Under the pieces are notes generated by a model. That model saw only the letters and a list, made by a program, of their open reading frames with translations. It had not been told where the DNA came from and ran no database searches. DNA of 64,000 nucleotides from Liolophura sinensis. Its lineage: Eukaryota; Mollusca; Polyplacophora; Chitonida; Chitonidae. The stretch lies in contig NC_088301.1 in NCBI RefSeq assembly GCF_032854445.1, forward strand, positions 45,009,116 through 45,073,115. Direction: 5' to 3'. Numbering within the stretch: the first letter of the stretch is position 1; every line of letters begins with the position of its first letter. The position numbers were made by a program, and so were the translations under genes. Shown here in pieces: positions 23,932 to 38,100 of this stretch.

Positions 23932-26900
23932 GTAAGTTTCTTTTTAAGGTTAACAAGAAATTTTCGCTGACATCGAGAGAATGTTCATGTGGATGTAGTT
24001 CGAGATAGAACTTAAAGAGTACGGAACAAAGGAATGGCTGGCTAATACTCAACACAATACTCGTGTGAAACAAATTGGCTTCTCATTTAGAAATAGCCCA
24101 TTTCTGTCTCCATTATATTATTGCACAACTAAGAGGTTCTTAAAATACCACAAACGCAATCTCTTTCCGTTAAAACAAGCTTTAAAACAGGAGTGACCAA
24201 ATTCGATCGTATTTCGATGTTTTGAGTCCTCAGGCGGTTAGCTGCAGATCAAGTAGAAGTAACGTAACAGTCTTCCGTTGAACAATGGACGCTATCTTCT
24301 CGATCAGATTATATGAAGTAATAATGAGCCAAGGCGATTCCGACCAGAATCTGCTTGAGAACCCATAATTACTTCATCAGATCCAGAGGGTTAAACAGAA
24401 AAAACATCCCATGTTTATGCCTGTATGGACAAGATATTGGTCTCCAGCAGTCTCTGCTGTCAAAAAGGCTGACAGACACTGAGGACTAAATCAAAATCCG
24501 AGTGAGTCATTCACACGTTCCCCAGCGCCAGGGAATAATGAACGTTGCCCTTCTGGAATGCGCTAATTTGGTACGACAGGGTATGTGAGCATCTCCTAGA
24601 ACATTATCATGAGGCAAGGTCCGCATAATACCGTGCGGCAACAGACTATACAGCTATATTGCAATATCTTTTAAAGGGCGATTAAATCGAAGCGAGGGCA
24701 AAGAAAATAAAAAAAATTCAAATCACTTACCACTGAGATTACAGTCTAGCGTGATGAATTATGTCGATGTTTATTTCTGTTCGTCATTTCGTGCTTGTTA
24801 TCTTTTAGTTCACAAGATCCATATCGCTGACTGTGCCTTACAAATCTCTGATCCTGCAGTGTCATCCTCCATGTCATCTTGATAACACACACATGCTTAT
24901 ACCCCTGTTTTACGTACTGGGTCGTTAGCTCATGCAAATCTAGTGTGTTCTATGCACAAACGTTGTTTTAATAACTGACAGTTATGAACTAACGTTTTCA
25001 ACATAAGTGTTATAAGCTGATCCACTACTTTGTAATATATTTATTATTTTCTGCACTTAGTGAAGTGAAATTAGGCCATTTGTTAACTGTTTATGACAAT
25101 GTCTATTTTATATTTTCCACAAGCTTCAATAATTCACAGTTTGAATTGATGAATTATAGCATTTTACATTCAGACAACTCTCACAAACAATATTTATTAA
25201 TTTCCGATAACGCAATGCGTCTTAAGCCAATAGTTGATTGTAAGCTATTGAATTTGTTACAAAACGAAAGTATTTAAATCAAATAGAACTGATTTGAATT
25301 TAAGTTTGTTTTTTTTTTCATCATAATTTTATGATTACCAGCACGGTACTAGGTAAAACCCTAACTTGAATAACACGATTGTGTGATCATGTTTCATGTG
25401 AGCTTGCCGCAAGATTTGTAGCACGCCATACAGTTCGGTTCAAATGGTTTACTGTACGACCACACACGTATAAAAGATAAATTGGCATTCTAGTGAATCA
25501 AAAAAAGAAAAACACTGAATGGAAATCATAGAGGCCATTATTTTTGAAGACGCATAACATGCAGCGAAAGGGTCGGTCCTGCGCTAATTGGAAGACATTG
25601 TGTTGTGTCGCTTAATTTTCATTCGCTGTTGCGGTATATCTTTGCGGTGGTGACCAATATTTCCTCGTAAGTTGGTGAATTCTTGTAGAATATTGTCAGG
25701 ACACGACATTTCCACAATAACATGATTGTTGTACTTGTCATTATGTGGTGTGCTTGTCTTTCTGCGGTGTGCTTGTGTCTTTGCAGAAAATGGATTGCTG
25801 GAAGCCCATATTGCTTCGGTCTGAACTACATGTCTGCCACACAATACAAGACAGTGATGGCCGTTCTTCTTGTGTTTTTTTTAAATGCTCATGATTTTTT
25901 AAAAATATTTGGTACAAGAAAGCATTACATGTGGAATGTTTTGAATGCGAAATTAACATATAATTAAATGAAGTGGGATTTATTGGTAACCACCTCTACT
26001 CATTGTAATATTTTGACAAACCTTTGTTTAGTAAATACATTAATTTCAGACTTTCTGTGCAACCTTTCTAAGGATGACAAAAAAAAATTCTGCATTGGCA
26101 CAGGTTACTGAATCGCAATTTCTCCAATGCATACATTAATGTTAATGTTCATTACTTTCATCTACCATTTAGGATACAACACCTGTCTGTGGTGAATAAG
26201 AATATTAGAACTATAATTGGCCCAAGTAATGATTAGTTATTTTATCTTGGACGCTGCCCATCAGGTGAGCCCAAGGTTAATAACACCCTCCACTCCTCTC
26301 ACTGTGCACATTGAAATGATCGGAAAAGCATGTGATTCAACTACCTAATGAACCAATCAGAGTTAATAAGTACATATTCTTTAAAAAAGTCAAAATTAGT
26401 ATTAATTCAAACATGCATTAACGGCTTTTATGAGAATATGGAATTTTGCACTTAGATTTATTATTTTGTATTCAGTTCTAATAGACCTCAGGCAATTTTG
26501 TTTTTGCAATACGAAACGGTTAGATTTGAAAATGTAGATGGGACTGCCGTAAAACGAGATTATTCCATGCAACAGAATATATCAATTCATAAATGCACGA
26601 TAGCCCCAAAGCAAATGGAACTGTTTCGTATAAGCCGCATTTTGTGCCAAACACATCCTCTGGTGGATCAGTCCTTTACGCCAAATTTTCTCCATTTTTC
26701 CATGTCCCTAAATTTGCTTGGTATAAAATAGGTCATTCCTTTGAAATCGTCAAAATCAATGAAATGATGCCAGTCAGCAAGGTTTCCAGGCAAACAAAAA
26801 TGTCTCTGAATCGCAAGTAACGTGTGACGCAGGTGATCAACTGTAGGAAGTTAAGCGAAAAAAAAATCTCTTCCAGCCCATGGTGGCAGATGGCGAGATG

Positions 26901-27662
26901 GTTAATTTATTACATCCAAGAGTTGATCAAGACTTCTAGCAAGTAGGCGTTGTAAAAAAAAAGAAAGAAAGACGACTTAAGTGTTGTAGATGGTCTGGAT
27001 CGTAGCAGTCTCCAGGACACGTTACCTGTCGCTTTGCAGTCCAGGGAGACAGCTGAATTATCTACAACCAATTATGTCGGTAACCATGCTTCTTGGAATG
27101 ATCCCCTAAGCCCATGCAATCCAGCAAAAAGATGAGATTTTGCATGTTCCCCAACTTTTAGTCTGCGCTTTAGTATCGTTTCTTGAACAAGACTTAAATA
27201 AACAAATAAATTAATAGCAGTTAATAATACACAGTAACTTCAATACGCAATAATGAAGCAAAAGTTTGTGCAATGAAGTTATTTTTCAATGTGTGTTATA
27301 CTGCTTGCTTGTACCTATTCAGTGGGTATCCTTTTTTTCTCTTTTCATAAATCAACGATCCAGCTATTGCGTTATGGCATTTCATCCTTCATCATCTTCG
27401 CCAGCAATTCAATCTGTAAAAAACAATGCAGTACCGAAGACTGAGAATAGAACAATACGTGATGTGAACATGTACTAAGCGGCTGCTGTCAACAGAAGTG
27501 CTTTCCTTGACAGAACCAATTGTATGAATGTGTCTAGGGTTTTGAAAATCAATTGATCGTTTTATTGGGGGATGGAACATTCCAGTTTCTGAGCATTTTC
27601 TCCCGGAAAAGCTTAGACCTTTGTGGCTAGACTGGCATATGAGACCGTTATTTCTGTGTCAG

Positions 27663-27833
27663 CTTCCCACCCCAACTCCTGACCTCAATTATACGTCCGG
27701 CGTGGATCCTGAAGGCAGCCCTTGCTCCCAACCGTTCGTTAGCCAAGGCGTTATGCACACGCATAATTCATCTCAGACGTTGTCTTCCGCAGAGCAAAAT
27801 TCAGGCTTTATGGGCCCAGTGGCTGGTCAATAG
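27663..27833 (+). CDS. Possible terminal coding exon, unknown gene
   Basis: A pyrimidine-rich acceptor (tttctgtgtcag) precedes an open frame of 56 codons ending in TAG. Its base composition is richer in G+C than its surroundings and its product is rich in Pro, Ser and Gln (for example PTPTPDLNYTSG and FMGPVAGQ at the end). No matching upstream exon was identified. It could be a C-terminal exon of an unseen plus-strand gene, or a chance open frame. Confidence 0.2.
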   Translation, partial: LPTPTPDLNYTSGVDPEGSPCSQPFVSQGVMHTHNSSQTLSSAEQNSGFMGPVAGQ

Positions 27834-28605
27834 CGCTGCGTTCTGTTGATCTCGCGTCCGCATTTGGCTACAAGAAGTTGTTTGGGCTCCCCGTAGCCTT
27901 CCTCGGATATTGAACGATAGAATATTCAGGATATTGGTGACTTGAGACGAAGGTTTTACTCCTGTCACGTAAAAACAAGGCTATATACAAAATGCTTTAT
28001 TGAAAAACCTTGTTATTCAGCCACCACACATTTCCTAATAACCGATATGCAATCTCAAAATCTTCCACAGAAAGCAGGGCTTAACATCACTGCATTTTTT
28101 ATCTAATTCTCCTTGAGCAATGGTGTTGTGGGTGGGTGGATGGGGTAATCGGGGTTTGGGACCTGTAAATTATTACCTTTAAAGCATTTACATAAACGGA
28201 GAAAAATCTTAACTGAGGTCAATCCCTTACATGTGACCTTTTGCATATCGTCGCTGCTCTGGTTTTCCTGTCAGTGCAGTTGTATTTTATATTTTGGGTC
28301 TTTAAAGCATATTTGAGTTTTAAAAGCCAATAACTAGTGCACACAAATCATGTTCCCTAAACTGTGCGGGTGTATATGTAATACATGTCCCGGTTTATAT
28401 ATTAAACATATGGCTTCAGTCCAGTACATCGTCTTGTTCACTGTCTGAACATATACAAGACAATACAAAGTTGCTCCTATCATATTGTATCTTACGACCA
28501 CAACTGCTATTTATATCTTCATTAATCAATTCATTGCGCTCTGAAAACTTAAATTGTCATATTTCTGTGGATTACATTCGACGTTAATACGTGTATATTT
28601 ATTTA

Positions 28606-28726
28606 ACTGATTCGTCTTTAACGCCGTTCTCAAGAATATTTCACTTATACGACGGCGATCAGTGTTACGGTCGGAAACCCACGATCATTCGCAGGTTACT
28701 GCGAGACCTTCCCACGTCAGACAATA
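28606..28726 (-). mobile_element. Truncated SINE copy
   Basis: The reverse-complement tail 'ctcaagaatatttcacttat' and the central block ('cgcaggttactgcgagacc', 'cttcccacgtcag') are present. The tRNA head is missing. Confidence 0.75.
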
Positions 28727-29182
28727 GGTTTATAGTGTTGCAATAATGCAAAGAATTGTGTCAGTTCGCAATTGAACCTACAATATACAGTTCTGCCTAT
28801 GGTGTAACTAAACAAAAATTTTTTCTCCAAAGTTTGATTCTTTTGATAGAAGAATGGTCCTCACTGTTAATTTTTACAATGGTAGGAGGATTGACAAGAA
28901 AAAGGAAAGAAAATATTCCTTGGTCACTCTTGAATTTGGACTTTTCACACTTAAGCACTACGTTTACATACATGCATGCAATAAACAGCGATTTACATAC
29001 GCCTTTTTGTTTTAGTAATAAGTTACAATATGAAGCAGGAGTTTCTGAATACTAAGACTGCATTAAACTAGATCGTTACTTGTTGATATTCGTATTTCCT
29101 ATCCTTGTAAGCTCTGAGGAGTGAAATGAATTCATGAATTCATTACATTCAAAATTATCTCTATGGCTTACAGAGCAAAAAT

Positions 29183-32100
29183 TCACTCATAGACACTATT
29201 TACTACGATAACTTCACAGATAACTTTATAACGATTTTCATTATCCATTTGTTTACTTTTAGCTCGGAATCCTGGTAAGAATGGACAATATCTTGTCCAT
29301 CTAGGGTTAGCTAAGTAGTCATGGACATAGGGCAGTCTGTAGGCCACGTGGCCACCCCCTATAGAGCTCATTGTGTTTCCTTCGTGTTTTTTCCCACCAG
29401 CATCTTCTGTAACAAATTATTATAAAATAAAATGAACCGTTCAGGGTTTCTAACCATCAATCCCAGAATCAGAGAAACATAAAAATTGCGGCAGTACTAT
29501 CACTCAAATCACCTTCTCTCGTGGCATCCCACAAACTGATAAAATTTATTCACACGTATATATAATGACAGTGACTGAAAATGCAGGTGAAGCTAAAAGG
29601 AAGAAATGAACACTTCTAAAATATCACTCGGGAAGTGCAATAATATTTAAGAATATCATACACAGGTCTAAATGAAATAAATATGAAAAAAATTTTCATG
29701 GGCTGTGGTGCAGATCTCTACTGGAAATCTTGGTCGTATAAGTGGGTGAAGTATGCCTGGTGATATAATATGATAAAAACTTTTTGCTTCAAAGTAAATT
29801 GATATGATGACAAAACGCTTAAGTGCGTGTCCAAATAAGGTCATGCCATGTAGATAAGTTATCATGTACATAGGCAACGCTAGTTTTAAGTAACTGGATA
29901 GGATTTGGGGACTGTTGTTTCCAGCAACCTTTACTGCACAGCGTGTATGTAATTGTATATAAGCATTCGAGACATCTGGGAAAAGTACTACCTTTAGCAC
30001 TGTAAATATCAGTAGAGGTGACTTCACTTAAAAGAGTCACGTGTATCAGATATCTGACATCATGTTTTTATTAAGTGTTAAAAACACCTCCAAAGGTGTT
30101 CATATCCCAACTCCATTAAAACTCCATTTCAAGTGTTCGTTAAGATGTTGATATACCAACTTTTGTATATTGTTGGAATGTGAACAATTTGGGGAGAGTT
30201 AATCCATTAACACTTTATATAAGTGCAGTCACTCCTAGTGATCTTTACCGTGTTAATGTTACACTTTAGTTTTAAGCGTGCTTGTTTTTATTCAACAGTA
30301 ACATATTTTGAAATTAGAATATGTAGGCTTCGAAACACACATTCGTACACTGTGCAGTCATCACCCTTGGTGGGCGTTCTCGGTCAATAATAGCAAGATT
30401 AGTTTCGAAACCTAACCTAATGTATGTGATAAGAATGTGTAAAAAGAAGTATGGGTTCATTTAAGAAGAATAAGGAAGTAAAATCAACAGTTTTCACACG
30501 TGCAATAAAAAATCTAGGCGAATAAATTTAATCACCGTCCGAATCATGTAGCATGCTATTTCACATTCTGTCGTTATAATATAAACATGTATCTCAGTTG
30601 AGCTATAATTGCAACTGTTCATATCTCTAACTTGGTTTTCATATTCTACGCGAAGAATATCAGCCCGAGGCGAAATTAGACACAGTTATGAAGCAACGTA
30701 CCAGGGAAAATTACCTGGGAGAGTGTTGTCTAGAAAACAGCCCACAACACCAGCAACGAAAAGAGGCGTGCAGTAAATTGCTTTATGGCTTGGTCTAACT
30801 CAGTGACGCCTGTGGAAGGCATTTAGGGTATATATGTATAGTATATTTACTTAGCCCGCGGAAATTGTCCATTCAAAGCATAATGCTCGACAAGACCCAT
30901 CATCGTCCTTTGTACGGGCCAATCGAAAACGTAAACATATTTTACATGGAGTTATGATTACATGGAGTTATATCTATTCATATGAGAATGTGCCGTTTCT
31001 TTGTCTTGTGAAGGGATATATTTACCTGTGTTCACGAAGTCCTGATTCTGTGTCAGAAGCTTGGGTATCATAGTTCCTAAGAGGACTGCTAAGCCAATGG
31101 TCATGCCATTCCTGGGTCTCTTCATGTCCACTTCATTAAAATCGGCCAGAAGCACTCCGACTACAGATGCCAAAACAACTATCATTACTGCTCCAATCAC
31201 CGGCTCAGGGATGGTGACAAGAAATTTCCCCACTTTGACGACAACACCCACAAACATAAGTAAGAGGCCTGAGACCTGGAACACTCGCAAGCTCGTGACC
31301 TAAAGGAAAAACAGCTCTGCTGTTTGATAATTCTGACTTTATAACGTTGGGTTTATATATAGTGTAATAAAAGACTTAACGTTTATTATCCAGTATGAAT
31401 ATCAACTACATATCACATTCTATCATACATTACTTATCTGCAGAAAAATAATAGTTAATTTTAGCCTTTAACATTCCAAAAAGGTTACACATGATGATCA
31501 ATGTTTGAGTTAGATTTGTTGTGATTCAAAAGAGGCCCGTTTTAGTCGTATACCCAATTGCTTGTGCCGATACTCAAGTATGACGTAACAAATACTGTTA
31601 TCCGAATATATTTTGAGATTTAACCATAACAGACTGGTAATATACGCTGCAACCTAATATTAAGCCATCATAAACTCGCTCTGACCTTTTGAAAATCAAC
31701 GTAAATTTTAAACCGTATGAAGGCCTAGCGATAGCCCAAAATCAAGGGTTACCACGCTAGCTTTAATAACTTTCTGATTTATTAAATGCAATAAAATACT
31801 CGCATAACAAGAATGCCTTATGGACCTTATTCAGAATGCTGAATAACAGTGATGTAACATCTAGATTTTCTACTCTTCCATGTATTTGCTATTTCGAAAG
31901 AAAATCTCGTGGAGATTGACAGGTTTATTCGGGTGTATATGTATATTAGCTTCAACTGGCTCCAACACCAATCTGATAAATACCATTTCTCCCTACCATG
32001 ATGGTAACAGGGACAGCTACTTTTCGCTCATACTTTCGCTCAACTAAAAAGAAAGTAATAGCAATACATCATTTTTTTAATTGCAGTACAGTAATGATTC

Positions 32101-35100
32101 CATGTATATGATAAAATTCATAAATATGCATGCACTCGTTGAGACAGTTGCATTTGAGGAGATGGATCGGTAACACCCTCCGGTTTTTATCAATGTAATA
32201 CATGTACTACTCGACTCTGTAGGACATGAGAGGGCATGCGTCTTACAGATTTCGTGTAGAATTCTCCTGAGACCCCACATCCATACATCTGACTTACGCC
32301 GGTAATTGCCAGGGATCCGGTGACCGCCACATAGGTGGATATGGCATGGCCCAGTCCATATATCCCAGCCAGCACGTTACAGAAGGTTGGTAGCGTGGGC
32401 CGGAACTTTGGGTAACAGGCAGAGTCGGCTGACGATGTTGTAATCAGCCACGGAGTCGATAACTGAACTAAACATGGCCACCAGTAGGCCGAAAAACATA
32501 GCAAAGCTGAATCGTGGGGGACCAAACTGACCTGTCAACAAAGACAAGCTGTTATTGTCCATGCAGGATGACCGTTTCGCAGCAAATAATTCTCACGTGC
32601 CCTATGCGCTGAAAGAAATTTCTCCAAGGTATAATACCACTCAACACTAGGCTAGAGGCTGTTAAAGCATCCATGTTTATTAACATACTGTTTTTATGAA
32701 CACTTGCAATCAAAGGGCGATTGAGATACCTATATCACCCTGAAATCGATCGACGGACTGGGAGTGAATTTGAATATCGTCTGTCTTCCCTGAATAAATG
32801 AAGACTGATGCCTTCTCCTTTACAAGCCACCAGCTTTATTTACCATTCACATATTATTTCCTTATATTCCTTTGGGAACTGGTGTTTTAGTTTGTTTTGG
32901 GAATGGGTTTTGCGATTATCGACTTCAAAGGGCCCTTCATGGTTTACAACTGGTATACGTATCACCGACTTGAGGCTTAGGGTTCTCAGCGTTTTATTTC
33001 CAGTGCACAATGGTGCATATCACATCACTGCTTTACCTGGGTAGGGGACGTAGAACCATTGCGCCATGTCTACAGTGTCCCATTTATTGTTTGTTCTTGC
33101 ATGATATTCCATGGCTTTTGGGTCGTTTGAAAACACATTTGCTAACGTCGGGATGTAGCAGAGCAACCAACCTGTAGCCAGACTGATAATTACCTGCAGC
33201 AACAAAGTCATGGGATTTCTCATTGACATATTTCAGATTGCTTGGGGTACATTGGTTGTATGTATATGTGTGTGTTGTTCACCACAGCGAGATTAAGGTG
33301 ATCGGGTAGTGGATCAGTATATGGTAGGTGGGTCCCAACCGCTGGAACTCGAGGTGTGGGTTCAATCCAAGATTTTGACAGTTAATGCCAGAAATGAAAT
33401 GCACCCGTCTCTTTTTGTTGGTAGTTTTAGTAACAAAAAGCTGTTAACGACCCTGGCGGGGGCATTCGATATTGTCTTCCACCGGTATGTCATGCAAATA
33501 ATGCGGTTTGTGAGTAACTTGCCAAAGTTTGATGGGTTAATCCGGGCATTCCGTATTCCCTCACCCTGAAAATATGGGTGATAAATTTTTGAGCATGGAG
33601 CTAAACCAAAGTCGAATATATAAATAAGTAAATGCAATTAATGACAGCAGTTTAAAATTGAAAAGACAAATACCGGTGTAATAAAATATAATCGGCTTCG
33701 TGGCTTATTTGTTTTTCCAAAAAATTCAAATTAATGTGGCAAACCGAAAGGTGTGTTAAGACGTGACTTTCAGACACATGGAAACAGTAAAAACTAGTCT
33801 AATTTGATGAAAATTAAAATACTTGCTGCATATGTTCGTATAAATCTAGACTTGCGCAACCGCCATCCATGGTTTGGTCTCCGGCTTGGCACAGGTAAGA
33901 GAACGTTTGTCATGTACGTAGTGCAAACAACCATTAAGCAAATAGTGCTGCAAACGAAGCAAAAAAGGTCTTAACGGCACAGTAATCGGAAGAACTTCAG
34001 ACAAACAGATCTGAATTTTAAGATTCATGTTCCTTAGAGTTACTGAATATGAGAAATAAGATAAATATTTATATTTAAGTACATTTTGAAGAGATGTCCG
34101 TATACAGGCACCCGAATACCCATATAGGGAAGCTGAACCTTAAGGGCATTGTGAACTTCGTCAGTAACGCTTCTTAACTACGAGAAATGATCAGGTCCCT
34201 GATTTGATGTCACTAATAGACAAGTTAAAATATAGCAATACGCAACCAAATTACACTTCAGGCGTTATAGTGAACATAATGTAAAAACATATAATGCATG
34301 TAGCACCTATAAGCCATCTACTGAATGAGAATTGTCTCATGACTTAAGCCCCGTTCTCACGGTGCGATTTGTCAGTCAGATCACTTCAAATATTCTAAGC
34401 ATGCATTTGGGAGAGTCATGCTGCAGTTAAGTTCATTACAAAAGTGACTGGAGCATTGGAAGTAAAACCAGAGAATAGTGGCGACGGTGTGGTAGTCAGC
34501 ATATAATTGGTGAAATCCGACGTCTTCGGTTTATATCATTCAGAAATTTATTCATAGTGATACTCTCCATATTTCAAAATTTTAAATTATATGGGACAGA
34601 CAGTATACAGTACGACCTATTATACGCACAAAGCTGAAATCCCGAGGTGAATAAGGGTGAAATTTAGCAGTTTGTTGGAGAGTTGGAGGATCATGACTGT
34701 TACGGCTGGGGCCACCGTCAGTGGCCCAATCACACGGGTTATAATGCCACCAAGCCCCAGAGAACCAATCACGCAATGAAGCGTCGAGACTACCATCAGA
34801 ACCCGGGATATCTGCACATGTAAAATGGTAAAGTCACTGAGAGGAAGAATCGATATTTCGAAAAGATTGGTATTGAACACTGAATGCATTCTATATAAAT
34901 AGGCCCACACAGCGACATCCTGACATACAGGCGTAGCTCTATAACTTGGATAGGCCCTATATAGGCCCATGCGTTAATGACAGGTTTAGCTAATGAACAC
35001 AGAGGGGCCTATATCGTGGTTTAACAACAAATCCTAAGTAAGCGAACAATTAATCTATATAGTGAGAATACAAAGAAATGATATTATTCAGGGTAAAGCG

Positions 35101-38100
35101 GGGGTAATATGATCCCTTGTGTAACTCGGACAACCGAATGATTTTCTGTCTACAGTGTTTGTTAGTCTGCCATCTATGTTGCTTTGATGTACCTGTAGAC
35201 AGCACATTTAACCCGTCCATTTGTCAAGAGAGGTAAGATACGCCTACACGTCTATATACCTATTATAAAAGAATATATCACTTTTTATCAGGTGAGTGGC
35301 ATTCTGCAAGGCATATACATCAGGAGCACACCTGTCTTAATCAATCAGAATATCTCACATTATAGTGCAGACTACAAGGTTCCAGTATTACTGTGCAGAG
35401 TGAAGTTTGTAGTATTTGTTTCCATCATGACGGTCGGAATCAAGATTACTTGCCGTCAGCAGAGGTGAAGTTGGCCGATTTCAAAAAGTTAATTGACATG
35501 TACAGCAAATCCTTCAGAAACAGATTTCTTTCCTTGACTTTTGTAGTACATGCTAATTGAATGCTGCAAAAGATTTGGTTATTTGTAAAAATATGGAGCA
35601 TTTTGCAGGCTTCGAAGCTTCTTCGATGAGCTTAATATAGCTGTTTGCAAATTGAAACCTTTCAGTTTTATTTTTCATTTTGGCCCTACTGCTTAGGCCC
35701 TGCTGAAGTAATCAAAATTAGCATTTTTATCTGTGCAGCTTACACCAAACTGCAGGTTCAGTGATAGCAATATGACGATCTGGGCTATGCCAACGGACGC
35801 AATGTTTATAACTTTTAACGCTGTACACCATTTCACATAGATTCATATGTCAAAACCAACTTCGACTCCACCTTCCTTCAAATTTAATTGTAAGTTGTGT
35901 GGGAGAAAACATAAACAGAACAGGACAAAATGTCCAGCCTATGGAAAAGAATGTTCAAAATGTGGCCAAATCTCTCACTTTGCCTCTAAGTGTCTGTCGA
36001 AAAAAAACTACCAGAGACAAAAAGAAGCAATCTGTACACACTGTTGACACACCAGATGATTATGATGCACACTCTGGGGGTATTCTTACCGTGGAAAGTG
36101 TGAACTCTCTGAAAGACAACGTCTTTGCTACTCTTCTCCTTGGATCTGAGAAAATTAAGTTTCAAATAGCCTCTCGTGGTACGTTCACGTGCACATCTTC
36201 CCACAGAAGCATCAATTTTCAATGTACCAGTCAAATTGTCTATGAACAACAAAACAAACCTTGAAGCCTTAGGGAAAACCAAACTAAGACTGAGAAATCC
36301 AAAGAACAATAAGAAGTACAAAGTGCACTTTGTTGTTGAACAAATTATAACATCTCTTCTTGGCGTGCGAGCTGCTTAACAAATGCAACTACTGAAAATT
36401 GCCTTTTCGTTCACTACCCCGTCTTCAACTGTTGTGGGCTTACTCTCAAAACCCCTGACAAAGGACTATTCTTTCAACTTTCACTTATGTCTTTTCTGAT
36501 GGAGATGGACTTCTAGAAGGCGAGGAGCACTTGGAAATTGATAAATCTGCGCTTTCCAGTAGACAACCCCTCTGTTGCGTGTTGCCCTTCGAAAATCTGT
36601 CAAGCCTTAACTTTCTCTACTTGAAGAGCAAAGCAACATCACTTCTCTTGACAAGCCTACTGACTGGGTTTCAAGTCTTGTGATTGCTAAAAAAAACCAA
36701 TGGACCACTGACAATCTGCATCGCCCCATAACCACTGGACAAAGCCTTGAAACGTAGCCACTGTTCTTTACCAGTAATGGAAGACCTACCATCGGAACTT
36801 TCTAATGCTAAAATTTTCTCAAAATGCGATGTGCGTCATGGCTTTTAGCATGTTCCTCTAGGCACAGAGTCAAGCTACTTTATCACCTTCGGGACTATCT
36901 TTGGTCGTTACCGCTGGCTAAGACTTTCTTTTGGAATTTCACCATCCCCTGAAATCTTCCAACGATGGCTGGACGAAGCGCTTCACAGCTTACCTGGGAC
37001 TTTCCTTTTTTGTTGACGACATACTTACTACTGGTGAAGGCGACTCTATAGAGGACGCTGTTGCCTACCACGATGAAAAGAAGGAAAAGAACATTAATCA
37101 CAATGCTGATAAACTTGAGCTGAAGACTGAAGAAGTGCCCTGCATTGGACATTTACTTACCTCAAGAAGAGTGACGCCATTGCGTAGATGCCTGTGCCCA
37201 CCGATGTCCAGAGTGTGCAAGGAGTGGCTGGTCTTGTCAACTACCTGTCCAGGTGCGAACCTCTGTGCCAACTGACCAAAAAGGAAACAGGGTGGTGTTG
37301 AACGCACGAACAAGGCCTTCCAGGACATCAAAGCTGCTGTCATGCTGACTCCTCTTCTTCGCTACTTCAACAGTAACGAGGAAGTTACAGTACAGTGCGA
37401 CACCTCTGACACTGGATTTGGAGCAACACTTCTTCAGAAGGGACAACCCATTGCTTATGCAAGCCGTGCCCTGACTCATGCGGAGAGACACTAGGCTCAA
37501 ATTGAGAAAAAGCTTCTCGCCATTGCCTTTTACTGCTCCAAATGTCACTAATACACCTACATTCGCCCAGTTACAGCTGAGAGTGACCACAAACCTCTGG
37601 AAGAAAGCACTGACTGCAGGTCCCAAAAGGCTTCAACGTATTGTTTTGGCACTTCAGAAGTATGACCTCACCATCACCTATAAAAGGGTTTAGAAATGTA
37701 CCTGGACGGTATCCTGTCTCGGGCATGCCTCCAAACTACAGGAGCCGAGGACATATTGACCGTGATGAAATATTTGTGGCTGAGGAAGAAATCAGTCATG
37801 AAAAAATGACAGACTATCTACCTATATCTGAAGCTCGGTTGAAGGAAATTCAATCAGCAACACAGAAAGATGCAAGCCTCCAAGCCTTCAAACAACTGAT
37901 TCTACAAGGTTGGCCACTGCGCAAGGAAGAAGTTCTATCAACTGCACTTACCTACTTCCACATGTGAGATGAAATGTCTGTTCACAATGGAATCATCTTT
38001 CGTGGTCAAGGTTCCGTGATTCCGAAGTCCCTCCGAGAACGTCTTCACAGTACTCATACCAGAATTGAATCCAGCCGCCGTCGAGCAGGGAATGTGTTAA

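Larger units (their letters stand above)
23932..29182. other. Unassigned region between the GPCR and the SLC23-like gene
   Basis: No conserved gene was recognised. Two segments look more coding-like than the rest: 25787-25967 (see the preceding exon) and 27663-27833, described separately. A truncated SINE lies at 28606-28726. The remainder is AT-rich with short open frames on both strands. Confidence 0.4.

Noticed and set aside
37237-37626. 129-codon open frame on the minus strand
   Set aside because: It is the antisense shadow of the Gypsy RNase H region, whose plus-strand motifs are clear.
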